This document shows, in pieces, positions 25,927-34,407 of a stretch of 64,000 nt of DNA. A model generated the notes under the pieces. The model was not told the origin of the DNA and searched no databases. It saw nothing but the letters and a program-made list of their open reading frames with translations. Source of the DNA: an uncultured Lachnospiraceae bacterium (lineage in GTDB: Bacteria > Bacillota > Clostridia > Lachnospirales > Lachnospiraceae); NCBI GenBank assembly GCA_934401915.1, contig CAKRSV010000007.1, positions 62,001-126,000 on the forward strand, given 5' to 3'. Within the stretch, counting starts at the first letter, position 1. Each line of letters starts with the position of its first letter. The position numbers and the translations under genes were made by a program.

Positions 25927-26763
25927 TTATTTCCAGTCTTTGCGGTAGATCAAAAAGCACAGACAGCCCAGGAAGATCGAACCGCCTACGATATTTCCCA
26001 GCGTGACCGGGAGCAGATTGTGGAACATTCCGCTGACCGAAAGCGCCTCACACTGCTGCGCCGTGATCCCGTACAGTTCCTCCGCTTTGGCTACATACTG
26101 CTCATTTGTCAGCGCCAGCATTCCTGCCGGAATATAGTACATATTCGCTACACAGTGCTCATATCCTGCCACAACAAATGCAAGGATCGGGAAAAAGCAG
26201 GCGAAGATCTTGCCAGCCACATCCTTGGCAGCCGCTGCCAGAAGGATTGCTCCGCATACGAGTACATTACACATGATGCCGGATGCAAACGCTTTTCCGA
26301 AGGGCATCGTCGATTTTGCAAGAGCCACCTTGATCGTGTAGGCTCCCAGCGCCCCGCCGGTATAATCGTACTGACCGCTGTAGAACACGATCACATCAAC
26401 GATCAGCGCGCCCACCAGATTACTGAAATAAACCACAAACAGGTTCCTGAGCATCTGTACCCACTTCACCTTCCGATCCAGTACGCTCATCAGCATCAGG
26501 CAGTTTCCTGTAAAAAGCTCTCCGCCGATCATCACGATCATCATTAGTCCCACCGGGAAGATACATCCCGCAAGGGTTCTTGCCAGACCGACGTCCGCTA
26601 CGGTATGCACCGCCACATTACTGCTGGCTCCTCCGATCGCGATCATCGCCCCCGCCATGATGCCCAGCAGGATCATTTTCCCAAGGGGTAAATTTGCTTT
26701 TCCGACTCCGGCATTAATATTTGCTTCGATCGCTTCTGCCGGACTGTTCATATTACTATTCAT
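25927..26763 (-). CDS. Formate/nitrite transporter family channel
   Basis: The 278-residue protein has six membrane segments of the FocA/NirC fold. It shows the pore signatures FTGNCLMLM, WVQMLRNLFVVYFSNLVGAL and the central histidine in AGYEHCVANMYYIP. It moves a small monovalent anion (formate, nitrite or hydrosulfide) across the cytoplasmic membrane; formate is likeliest in a fermenting anaerobe, but the sequence does not decide it. ATG at 26763 follows AAGGAGATT. It is a single-gene unit with its own promoter. Confidence 0.94.
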   Translation of the reverse strand: MNSNMNSPAEAIEANINAGVGKANLPLGKMILLGIMAGAMIAIGGASSNVAVHTVADVGLARTLAGCIFPVGLMMIVMIGGELFTGNCLMLMSVLDRKVKWVQMLRNLFVVYFSNLVGALIVDVIVFYSGQYDYTGGALGAYTIKVALAKSTMPFGKAFASGIMCNVLVCGAILLAAAAKDVAGKIFACFFPILAFVVAGYEHCVANMYYIPAGMLALTNEQYVAKAEELYGITAQQCEALSVSGMFHNLLPVTLGNIVGGSIFLGCLCFLIYRKDWK

Positions 26764-26801
26764 AACAAAATCTCCTTTTTATTTTGCTCATCTAAGACTG
26801 T

Positions 26802-26830
26802 AATCTACCACATAAAAGGCAAAAAATCAA
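26802..26830 (-). promoter_or_regulatory. Sigma-A promoter of the FNT channel gene
   Basis: TTGATT (26830-26825) and TAGATT (26807-26802) with a 17-bp spacer, reading toward the channel gene. Confidence 0.6.
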
Positions 26831-26899
26831 CGAACCTCGGCATATTTCCAACTATTAGTATCAATATAATTTTAATTTGCACTACTATTTTGTTTGATT

Positions 26900-26928
26900 T
26901 TGTCAAAAAGAGTCGAACACGCTAATAT
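26900..26928 (+). promoter_or_regulatory. Sigma-A promoter reading into the candidate small RNA
   Basis: TTGTCA (26900-26905) and TAATAT (26923-26928) are 17 bp apart. A second good -10, TATAAT, lies at 26947-26952 without a matching -35. Either could start the RNA that ends at 27085. Confidence 0.6.
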
Positions 26929-26935
26929 ATTGTTA

Positions 26936-27085
26936 TTGTTCTGCAATATAATTATAGACGGATGTCGATAAAAGGGATATAGTAAATACAGACTTGATTA
27001 CGGAAGTCAAGTCGGCAATAGCAATTCCGGAAGAATTCCCCTTTTACACAAATGAACCCGCGAAGGTCATCTTCGCGGGTTTGTT
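26936..27085 (+). ncRNA. Candidate structured small RNA with its own terminator
   Basis: No ORF explains this plus-strand segment, yet it has a promoter, nested stems and a terminator. AAAAGGG (26970-26976) pairs with CCCTTTT (27039-27045). Inside are GACTTGA (26991-26997) with TCAAGTC (27007-27013), and AATTC (27023-27027) with GAATT (27033-27037). This predicts a three-way junction. The terminator is CCCGCGAAG/CTTCGCGGG followed by TTTGTTTG. No plus-strand gene lies downstream, so it is not a leader. I could not match it to a known RNA family. Confidence 0.55.
27057..27085 (+). terminator. Rho-independent terminator of the candidate small RNA
   Basis: CCCGCGAAG (27057-27065) and CTTCGCGGG (27071-27079) form a 9-bp perfect stem, followed by TTTGTTTGTTG on the plus strand. 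Confidence 0.8.
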
Positions 27086-27200
27086 TGTTGTGTACGGTTC
27101 TATTCCCCTAGTCCGCGCATACCTTAGATCAGCTTGATTAAGCTGACCTTAGTATACACGATATTTTTCGTTTTGTAAGGCTTTCTGCCCCTTCTAAGCG

Positions 27201-28964
27201 CTATTTTAACACCAGCACAGAAAATCCCGGCATTTCTGCCCTGCCGTTATCCCAGCGGATCTCCTCTTCGCCGGTCGTCAGTCTGGTCCGCACCTGCGTC
27301 TGTTCTCCGACCGGATCTGCGCCGAGCGTCACGCCACTCAGATCCAGCACAGCCCCCTGCGCATCCGTCACAAACACAAGCAGCAGCTCAGAACCTTCAT
27401 AGGTCTTTTTCAGGACGCAGACGGAATCCGCATTGCCGCTTTCAATAAGCACGCCGCTCTCTCCCGGTGCAAGATACTCTACCGTTCCGCGGGCAATCTC
27501 CGGATTCTGGTTCCGCACGCGGATCGCCTTTTTGTAGTACTGATAGACGGAATCCGCATCCTGCTCCTGTTCCTCCAGACTTTCGAATTTCATCTTTACC
27601 GCGTCCATATCCTTAGGACCGTCGCACATCCCCGGCGAGTCCGCGTTCATGCTCCAGTACATCGGGGCGCGCTTATTTTCATCCTTGCCTGCGCCCTTCA
27701 TTCCAAGCTCCTCACCGTAGTACACAAAGGCAGATCCGCTCATAAACAGATTCATGGCTCCCGCCATCTTCGTCTGTTTCGCCGAATCGTCCCCCGCATA
27801 ATATCCGGCGCTGCGCCCCATATCATGGTTGGTGTAAAACGGCGCGTCGATATAATCCGCCTGATAGCTTCCGAAGATTTCATCCAGCGATGCAACCTTT
27901 TCCCCATATTTTGAGGCTGGCGCACCGTTTAACACCTTGGAAATGATCCCGTCTTTATCGGCAAAGGCAAAATCAAACAGGCTGTCGATCCCACTCTCAT
28001 AGTACGGCGCGTATTCGTTCAGATCCAGCCACGCTTCGCCGACCAGATAGGCGTCCTCTTTCTGCTCCTTCACGGTCGTATTCAGCCAGGAGAGGAATTC
28101 GATATTTTTGCCCGGCGCGCCGGAATAAAACTCCTTCACGGCATCCAGACGGAAGCCTCCCACGCCCATGGAAAGCCAGTACTGCGTAATATCCGCGATC
28201 TCCTGCCGCAACGCCTCGCAGTCAAGATTCAGATCCGGCATTTCCGACCAGAACTGCGCCTCATAATACCAGTCCGTCCCCTCTACCTTATAGTAGCCGC
28301 TCCCCTGTTCCTTCGAGAAGTGATAGTACGCATAGGTCGGGCACTCTGCCGCATCCGGCTCCTGATCCCCGATCTCCCTGAGGTAATCGCACGCCTGCGT
28401 AAACCACGGGTTCTGCGAGGAAGTGTGGTTCAGCACCAGATCCATGATCACCTTGATCCCTCTCTGGTCACACGCCTGCAGCAGCTCCTTAAAATCGTCC
28501 AGCGTGCCATACTGCGGATCGATGTCATAGTAGTCCATCACGTCATACTTGTGGTAGGTCGGCGAAGGGTTGACCGGCATCAGCCAGATTCCGTTGCAGC
28601 CAAGGTCTGTGTCGGTGGCGTCATCCCCGTCGTTGATATAGTCCAGCTTCGAGAGCAGCCCTTGCAGGTCCCCGATCCCGTCTCCGTCGCTGTCGCAAAA
28701 GGAATAGACAAACACCTCATAGTAGGTGCGGTAATTGTCGTCTATCACCTGCAACGGGATCGCACTTGTCTCATCCGCCTGTTTTGGCTCCTCCTGCGCC
28801 TCATTTTCCGCTTCTGCCGGCTCCACCGGCAAATTGTCCGCCACGCTCTCCTGCGCCTCTTCCTGCGGCTCTGACGTGCTCTCTGCCCCGCCCTTGCAGC
28901 CGCCAAGGAGCAGCGCCGTCACCAGAAGCAGCGCCACAGCCCGCAATGTTCTTTTTTTCATCAT
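27201..28964 (-). CDS. Alpha-amylase family GH13 lipoprotein
   Basis: The 587-residue precursor has a lipoprotein signal (lipobox LLGGC), a Glu/Ala-rich linker and a GH13 TIM barrel with all catalytic residues: nucleophile Asp274 in GGFRLDAVKEF, acid/base Glu310 in LVGEAWLD and Asp381 in FYTNHDMGR. VMDLVLNHTS is conserved region I. It is anchored outside the membrane and should cut starch or maltodextrin for the adjacent ABC transporter. Two adjacent ATG codons (28964, 28961) follow AAGGAAGG and either could be used. It lies at the end of the maltodextrin operon, about 200 nt after the permease gene. Confidence 0.95.
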   Translation of the reverse strand: MMKKRTLRAVALLLVTALLLGGCKGGAESTSEPQEEAQESVADNLPVEPAEAENEAQEEPKQADETSAIPLQVIDDNYRTYYEVFVYSFCDSDGDGIGDLQGLLSKLDYINDGDDATDTDLGCNGIWLMPVNPSPTYHKYDVMDYYDIDPQYGTLDDFKELLQACDQRGIKVIMDLVLNHTSSQNPWFTQACDYLREIGDQEPDAAECPTYAYYHFSKEQGSGYYKVEGTDWYYEAQFWSEMPDLNLDCEALRQEIADITQYWLSMGVGGFRLDAVKEFYSGAPGKNIEFLSWLNTTVKEQKEDAYLVGEAWLDLNEYAPYYESGIDSLFDFAFADKDGIISKVLNGAPASKYGEKVASLDEIFGSYQADYIDAPFYTNHDMGRSAGYYAGDDSAKQTKMAGAMNLFMSGSAFVYYGEELGMKGAGKDENKRAPMYWSMNADSPGMCDGPKDMDAVKMKFESLEEQEQDADSVYQYYKKAIRVRNQNPEIARGTVEYLAPGESGVLIESGNADSVCVLKKTYEGSELLLVFVTDAQGAVLDLSGVTLGADPVGEQTQVRTRLTTGEEEIRWDNGRAEMPGFSVLVLK

Positions 28965-29063
28965 TTCCTTCCTTTCCGGCTTTAGCCCAAAACTCTGCCC
29001 AAGGCTGTTTCCTTTCTTTTCCAGATAAATCAAAATTTACTGTAATTCCATTGCCATATAGTG

Positions 29064-29108
29064 AAAGAGACACAGATACCCTTTTCACTCAGATATCTAT
29101 GTCTCTTT
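29064..29108 (-). other. Intercistronic hairpin between MalG-type permease and amylase genes
   Basis: AAAGAGACACAGATA and TATCTATGTCTCTTT form a 15-position stem with one mismatch. The strong T run lies on the plus strand, where no gene ends. On the minus strand it probably acts as an RNA-processing or partial-termination hairpin that separates amylase expression from the transporter. Confidence 0.5.
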
Positions 29109-29163
29109 TTGTGATCCTTACTTATCCATACACCCGCCGCGTATTTATTTTCCTCACAGATCC

Positions 29164-30006
29164 TTAGCCCTTTACAGAACCGCCTGTGATTCCTTCAACA
29201 TAGAACTTCTGCATGATGACGAACAGGATCGAGATCGGAATGGAAACGATCACGCCGCCCGCACAGAAGATCGAGAAGTACTTGTTGATCATGGATTTGC
29301 CAAGCATGTTAAACAGTCCAAGCGCTACCGTTCTGTCTGTGGAGATACCCGAGTTGAGCATCAGCTTTGCCAGCACGAAATCTCCCCACGGCACCAGGAA
29401 AGAACTGATGACCGTATAGACGATGATCGGCTTTGACAGCGGAATGATGATCTTCCAGAAGATCTTTGCCTCGGAAGCACCCTCCAGCCTTGCCGCCTCA
29501 CTGAGGGAGGTGGAGATCGTATCCATGAAGCCCTTGCAGATCAGGAAGCCAAGTCCTGCTCCGGCAGAGTAGACAATGATCATACCTACATGGCTGTTTG
29601 TCAGACCGAAGGACTTCATAACGAAGTATACCGCGATCATGGACAGCACGCCCGGGAACATATTCAGGATAATGCTGAAACTCATCAGCGCCTTTCTTCC
29701 TCCGAAACGCAGCTTACTCATCGTGTACGCTACCATCAGCACCAGAATGGTCGAGATGATGCAGGTGAAGATCGCGATCACCAGCGTGTTCATAAACCAT
29801 CTATTGTACTGTACGATCGAATCCGATCCGAAGAAGAGCTGCTTGTAGTTGTCAAGCGTCCATGTTTCCGGGAAAAAGTGGGAGGTATTGATTCCCTTGT
29901 ACCCGCTGAAGGAGGTGACAAACAGCCACAGGATCGGCACCAGCCAGATCACGGAGAGCAGAAGTAAAACCAAATGTCTTATAATAGAATTGATCGTCTT
30001 TTTCAT
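29164..30006 (-). CDS. Maltodextrin-type ABC transporter permease, MalG-like
   Basis: The 280-residue membrane protein has six hydrophobic segments and the CUT1 permease EAA loop (EAARLEGASEAKIFWKIIIPLSKPI, residues about 178-202) that docks on the ATPase. Its start overlaps the MalF-type gene stop by one base, so translation is coupled. It completes the importer with the binding protein and MalF-type gene. No ATPase is encoded here; a shared MsmX-like ATPase elsewhere is expected, as is usual in Firmicutes CUT1 systems. Confidence 0.95.
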   Translation of the reverse strand: MKKTINSIIRHLVLLLLSVIWLVPILWLFVTSFSGYKGINTSHFFPETWTLDNYKQLFFGSDSIVQYNRWFMNTLVIAIFTCIISTILVLMVAYTMSKLRFGGRKALMSFSIILNMFPGVLSMIAVYFVMKSFGLTNSHVGMIIVYSAGAGLGFLICKGFMDTISTSLSEAARLEGASEAKIFWKIIIPLSKPIIVYTVISSFLVPWGDFVLAKLMLNSGISTDRTVALGLFNMLGKSMINKYFSIFCAGGVIVSIPISILFVIMQKFYVEGITGGSVKG

Positions 30007-31433
30007 TATTGGAATTCCTCCTCCTTATCTCCTTTGATCGTTCTGGTAAAGGTTATCAGCGTAAATGCTGCACAGATCAGGAATACGATAATACCGATAA
30101 CCGATGCCATCTTGTAATTGTAGTACTCGTTGGTCAGACGGAACAGCCAGGTAACCAGAAGGTCGATCTCTTTCGCGTTGGAATTTGCCATCAGCTGATC
30201 CGAGGTAACATACACATCCTGCGTGAGCAGGTAGATAACGTTAAAGTTATTGATATTTTTGACGAAGTCGGTAATCAGACTCGGTCCTGTCACAAAAAGC
30301 ATATACGGCATTGTGATCTTGACGAAGATCTGCAGCGGATTCGCTCCGTCGATCCTCGCGCTCTCGATCTGATCCTCCGGGATGTTCATCAGCACGCCCG
30401 TTGCGATCAGCATCTGATAAGGAATACCGATCCAGATATTGATGATGATGATCATCACCTTCGCCCAGCCAGGGCTTGTCAGGAACGGGATGTATGTGTA
30501 ATTGCTTCCCACCAGTCCGACATTCTTCAGGAAGTCTGTCAGTCCGATGTTGGAACAGAAGGTATTGAAGATACCGTTGTCCGCAAAGAAACTTCGTACC
30601 AGAAGCAGGGTTACGAACTGGGGAACCGCGATGGAAATAATAAAAAGCGTTCTCCACAGTTTCGGCAGCTTCGTCTTCTTATTGTTAATGAACTTTGCCA
30701 TCAGGATACCGCCGATGTAGGTGGTAAATGTTGCAAGCACAGCCCATGTTAATGTCCAGCTTAAGATCTTTTTGAACGAATAACCAAAAGTCACTGTCAC
30801 GGAATTGGTAAACAGGTTCTTAAAGTTCGTCCAGCCCACCCAGGTAAACAGTGCGTTGGGCGGCATATGCTGCTGATCATAATTGGTAAATGCAACGGCG
30901 ATCAATACCAGGATCGGTATGATGTTCATCAGAATGATGCCCAGCGCCGGCAGGGTAAGCAGCGTGATATGAAATTTTTCATTGAACATGGAACGCACAT
31001 CCTCGCGGAAATTGTTGATGTGCTCTCCGTTTTCCTTTTTCTGCTGAAGGCGGTAAACCGCTTTCATATTAGCGATCCAGAAAAGGACGAATACGACCAT
31101 CAAAAATAAGGAAATGATGGAATTTAAGAGAATCAGGAATGAATTGTCATAGTCATTGACCGTACTGGTCAGAGTCAGTGGATCAAAAACCTGTTCAAAC
31201 TGCACCGTACCAAGCGTTCCGAACTTCGCAAGATTCGGTGCTGCATAACCGATACACATTACCGCAAACAGAGCTTCTACCATAAACATGATGATGCCGT
31301 TCACGATCTGTTTTCTGGCGATATAACCCGTGCCCATCAGTACAGCCGACAGCTTAACCCACACATCTCCCTTTGCAAAGGCAACTCCCAAATTTTTAAA
31401 ATAATTCCCAATCGCGTTTAATGCCTTCTTCAT
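30006..31433 (-). CDS. Maltodextrin-type ABC transporter permease, MalF-like
   Basis: The 475-residue protein is longer than typical MalF-like permeases of Gram-positives because of an N-terminal cytoplasmic and membrane extension (about residues 1-125, containing QKKENGEHINNF). The core has the CUT1 loop QIESARIDGANPLQIFVKITMPYM. Start 31433 has GAGGAG before it; the open frame upstream runs through the intercistronic hairpin and is not used. It works with MalG-like and the binding protein at 31556. Confidence 0.95.
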   Translation of the reverse strand: MKKALNAIGNYFKNLGVAFAKGDVWVKLSAVLMGTGYIARKQIVNGIIMFMVEALFAVMCIGYAAPNLAKFGTLGTVQFEQVFDPLTLTSTVNDYDNSFLILLNSIISLFLMVVFVLFWIANMKAVYRLQQKKENGEHINNFREDVRSMFNEKFHITLLTLPALGIILMNIIPILVLIAVAFTNYDQQHMPPNALFTWVGWTNFKNLFTNSVTVTFGYSFKKILSWTLTWAVLATFTTYIGGILMAKFINNKKTKLPKLWRTLFIISIAVPQFVTLLLVRSFFADNGIFNTFCSNIGLTDFLKNVGLVGSNYTYIPFLTSPGWAKVMIIIINIWIGIPYQMLIATGVLMNIPEDQIESARIDGANPLQIFVKITMPYMLFVTGPSLITDFVKNINNFNVIYLLTQDVYVTSDQLMANSNAKEIDLLVTWLFRLTNEYYNYKMASVIGIIVFLICAAFTLITFTRTIKGDKEEEFQ

Positions 31434-31494
31434 ACGAAAACTCCTCTCAGAAGCAACTGTACATGCTACTTTCAGAAAACTGCTTTTTTTAGAA

Positions 31495-31522
31495 AAGGGT
31501 GAGTGATCAAACACTCACCCTT
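31495..31522 (-). terminator. Intercistronic terminator-like hairpin after the maltodextrin-binding protein gene
   Basis: AAGGGTGAGTG and CACTCACCCTT form an 11-bp perfect stem on the minus strand, followed by TTC. It probably ends most transcripts after the binding-protein gene so that this component is made in excess over the permeases. Confidence 0.7.
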
Positions 31523-31555
31523 CCTTTTAAGTCTATTATCTGTTTCAGATAATCC

Positions 31556-32914
31556 TTATTCTACAGGAGCTGTGATACCTTCTACAGTTGTGTCGAGTAA
31601 CTCCTGTAAATCTGTGCCGTCCGGGTTGCCGGATGCAAGGATCTGACCTAATGTCTCAGCAGGAGACCAGTAGTTGCCGCCTACACGCTGAGGTGTTGCG
31701 AACTCTGCCTGAGCTGCCAGTGCTGCGATAGCCGGATTTGCTACAACAGCGTCAGAGGAAGCTGCTTCGATGTTTGCAGGACCAAGTCCTCTTGCTTCGA
31801 ATCTTGCTACCTGGCTGTCCTTGTTTGTGAGGTACTCAGCAAGGAGCATAGACCATCCGATGTTTGCAGAATGAGGATTTACACCAACCAGCTTGCATCC
31901 GGAGAAGGAAGCCATCTGGCAGTCTTTTCCGCCGATGTTTACGGTAGGAAGTTTGCATGCTGCGTAGTTGTCGCCCCATGCTGTCTGAGCTGTCTCTGCT
32001 CTCCATGTACCGTTTACACAAGCTGCAACGTTGCCCTCAGCGATCTGAGTAGCCATATCCTCATCACCCATATCTACAAGAACGCCTGATGCTGTCAGAT
32101 CGATGATAGCCTGAGCTACATCTGTACCGCCTGCTGCGTTCCATGTACAGGTATTTGTAACACCATCGTCATTTAATGTTAAGTCATATCCAGCACCCTG
32201 GAAGAAAGCATAGATATACCAACCATTGGAGATATCCATTGCGATCTTCTTGCCTGCTGCGTCTGCAACTTCGATCATCTTATCAAGAGACTTAACATCG
32301 TCCTCTGTAAAGATGGAAGAATCATAGAACATGAAGTATCCGTTATCTGCTGTCATCGGGTAAGCGTATAACTTTCCGTCAACAGATGCTGCGTCAACTG
32401 CTGCTGCCGCATTTGCAGTTGCTACGTCATAAGTGTAGGTAGCTGCTACTTCCTGAAGTGCGCCAGCCTTTACCAGATCGTTGATCTGATCATCTGCGAA
32501 AGCGTATACATCGGCTGCTGCCTCAACGTCTGTAAGAACCGTATCCTTAGCGGTGGACTCGGATTCAGCGCCCAGTGTGATGTCGAACGTCACATCCGGA
32601 TAAGCTGCCTTGAAGTTGTCAAGTAATGTAGTGGTAAGATCCTGATCCTCCTCGGATGCCCATACAGTCAGCTTTACAGTATCTGTTGTAGCTGCAATAA
32701 GGTTTGCAACCGGATCTGCTGCATCGTCAGCTGGAGCTGCCTCAGCCTCTGTTGTCTCCTCTGCTGCGGCGTCGTCTGCCGGAGCTGCCTCTGTTGTCTC
32801 TTCTGTTGCGGTTGTGTCGGTTGTCTCTGCTGCGGTATCAGAATTGCCGCATCCTACGAGGCTTCCTGCAACCATCGCTGTTGCCAGTACTGTTGCCAAT
32901 ACTTTCTTCTTCAT
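31556..32914 (-). CDS. Maltodextrin-type substrate-binding lipoprotein
   Basis: The 452-residue precursor has a lipoprotein signal (MKKKVLATVLATAMVAGSLVGC), a long Ala/Glu/Thr/Asp linker, and a type II solute-binding fold (VKLTVWASEEDQDLTTTLLDNF, ADVYAFADDQINDLVKAGAL, YLTNKDSQVARFEARGLGPAN) as in MalE. It should bind malto-oligosaccharides at the membrane surface. The start is fixed by the signal peptide and GAGAGGAAAAA. It is first in the operon; its own promoter with a LacI/cre-like site is at 33176-33220. Confidence 0.94.
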   Translation of the reverse strand: MKKKVLATVLATAMVAGSLVGCGNSDTAAETTDTTATEETTEAAPADDAAAEETTEAEAAPADDAADPVANLIAATTDTVKLTVWASEEDQDLTTTLLDNFKAAYPDVTFDITLGAESESTAKDTVLTDVEAAADVYAFADDQINDLVKAGALQEVAATYTYDVATANAAAAVDAASVDGKLYAYPMTADNGYFMFYDSSIFTEDDVKSLDKMIEVADAAGKKIAMDISNGWYIYAFFQGAGYDLTLNDDGVTNTCTWNAAGGTDVAQAIIDLTASGVLVDMGDEDMATQIAEGNVAACVNGTWRAETAQTAWGDNYAACKLPTVNIGGKDCQMASFSGCKLVGVNPHSANIGWSMLLAEYLTNKDSQVARFEARGLGPANIEAASSDAVVANPAIAALAAQAEFATPQRVGGNYWSPAETLGQILASGNPDGTDLQELLDTTVEGITAPVE

Positions 32915-33175
32915 AACTTTTTCCTCTCTCTTTCCGACTCCGCCGGTGCATCCTGCCTGCAGACACTGCGCGGAATCCTGTTGCTTTTTGTTTCTATATA
33001 AAATGTGCAGGCACATTTTATACCGGTTTCTTTTCCCTTCCCGTCCGGTTCAAAGCACCGCATTTTTCTGCTGTTCTGTACCCTTGCAGGGCATTTCCAA
33101 AGCAGGTGCTTTCCTTTTCGGAAAAGGGTGGGCGGATCGTTCAAGTTTTCGTAAACTTTCGCCGTCCTTGAGTTA

Positions 33176-33220
33176 AATTTACCACCGTGCACGCCCCTTT
33201 GTCAATACGGAAAACGTTTT
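33176..33220 (-). promoter_or_regulatory. Promoter of the maltodextrin operon with an upstream LacI/cre-like operator
   Basis: On the minus strand TTGACA (33205-33200) and TAAATT (33181-33176) are 18 bp apart. Five bases above the -35 lies the palindrome AAAACGTTTT (33211-33220) within GAAAAACGTTTTCC, the CG-centred form bound by LacI/GalR-family proteins. An operator upstream of -35 would fit activation rather than simple blocking. Confidence 0.6.
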
Positions 33221-33276
33221 TCGCTATTATAGCCTGTTTTGCGCTCTCCATTTTATTACTTTTGCACAAAATTTCG

Positions 33277-33323
33277 AAAAATTTCGAAATTTTCTTGTCT
33301 GCCATCAATTTCCGTCCTATAGT
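33277..33323 (+). promoter_or_regulatory. Promoter of the LacI regulator gene with a palindromic site
   Basis: TTGTCT (33295-33300) and TATAGT (33318-33323) have a 17-bp spacer. Directly upstream is AAAATTTCGAAATTTT (33278-33293), a perfect CG-centred palindrome that could be an autoregulatory operator. The rest of 32915-33388 shows no gene. Confidence 0.55.
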
Positions 33324-33388
33324 AGAAGTATCTGTTATTCTTTTCCGGCACTCAGACGCGGAAAAGTTCTATCTTATGGGAGGTATCT

Positions 33389-34384
33389 ATGGCAACAATC
33401 AAAGACATTGCCGACCGGCTTGGCATATCGGTCAGCACTGTTTCCAAGGGACTCAACGGCGCAAGCGACATCAGCGAATCCCTTCGTCAGACCGTACTGG
33501 ACACCGCGGTTGAAATGGGTTATACAACCAAGCAGATGCGCAGCCGGCACAACAAAAAACTTTGTATCTTTATAGAAAACATGGACTATGAAACACCCGA
33601 CCAGTTCGGTTACGATATCATCCTCGGCTTCCGCCAGATCGCCTACCGCGAGCAGTACGATGTTTCCGTCATTCCGGTATCTCCCGAATTTCAGGAGAAG
33701 GAACGCTATGATACCTACATGCTCAAGAATGCCTATGTCGGCGGCTTTATGGTCGGATTCGCCCTGCAGGATCCCTGGATGGAGCAGTTTAACACCACCA
33801 GCATCCCGACAGCCCTTTTTGATAACTACATCCGCAAGAATCCCCTCGTCGGCTCCGTCGGCACGGACAGCTATGAAGGGATCGACGACGCCATCACGCA
33901 TCTGATGCGCCTTGGACATACGCATATCGGCTTCATCAACGGCTCCCGCAATTCCATGATCTCGGAGCAGCGTCGGCAGGCCTATATTAAAAGCATGACC
34001 TTGCACGCGCTTCCTTTCAGTGAAGAAACCATGCCTTACGGCTACTACGTTGCCGATTCCGCTAAAGATTATACCAGCGGACTGATCGATCAGGGCATCA
34101 CTGCGATCCTCTGCGGCAACGATCTGATCGCTGTCGGCGTCCTGCGCGAGTGTGAACGGCTCGGCGTCAGCGTCCCCGGAAAGGTCAGCGTCGTCGGCTT
34201 CGACGATCTGCCGCTCTCCGCCCGCACGCGCCCGGCGCTCACCACCATCCGCCAGGACCGTCTGGAGCTTGGAAAAAGCGGTTACTACACGCTCCACTCC
34301 CTGCTCTCCCATGTCTCGATCAGCAAAACACTTCTGCGTCCCCAGCTAATGGTTCGCAGTTCCACTGCCGGGGTCTGCTCCTGA
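33389..34384 (+). CDS. LacI-family transcriptional regulator of the maltodextrin locus
   Basis: The 331-residue protein has the LacI helix-turn-helix and hinge (TIKDIADRLGISVSTVSKGL) and a type I periplasmic-binding ligand domain (GGFMVGFALQD, THIGFINGSR, ITAILCGNDLIAVGVLRECE, VVGFDDLPLS). ATG follows GGGAGGTATCT. It is divergent from the maltodextrin transporter operon, its likely target. The pair of candidate CG-centred sites between them fits this. Confidence 0.94.
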   Translation: MATIKDIADRLGISVSTVSKGLNGASDISESLRQTVLDTAVEMGYTTKQMRSRHNKKLCIFIENMDYETPDQFGYDIILGFRQIAYREQYDVSVIPVSPEFQEKERYDTYMLKNAYVGGFMVGFALQDPWMEQFNTTSIPTALFDNYIRKNPLVGSVGTDSYEGIDDAITHLMRLGHTHIGFINGSRNSMISEQRRQAYIKSMTLHALPFSEETMPYGYYVADSAKDYTSGLIDQGITAILCGNDLIAVGVLRECERLGVSVPGKVSVVGFDDLPLSARTRPALTTIRQDRLELGKSGYYTLHSLLSHVSISKTLLRPQLMVRSSTAGVCS

Positions 34385-34394
34385 AACGGAGCAG
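34373..34394. terminator. Short hairpin between convergent LacI and GH53 genes
   Basis: CTGCTCC and GGAGCAG flank the LacI stop codon region in a 23-bp convergent gap. No T run is present, so it is only a weak terminator candidate. Confidence 0.35.
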
Positions 34395-34407
34395 CGGCCC
34401 TACTCTA

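Noticed and set aside
26991..27080. Candidate RNA as an SRP RNA (because of TCCGGAAG)
   Set aside because: The SRP tetraloop context and the flanking conserved helix 8 sequence are absent.
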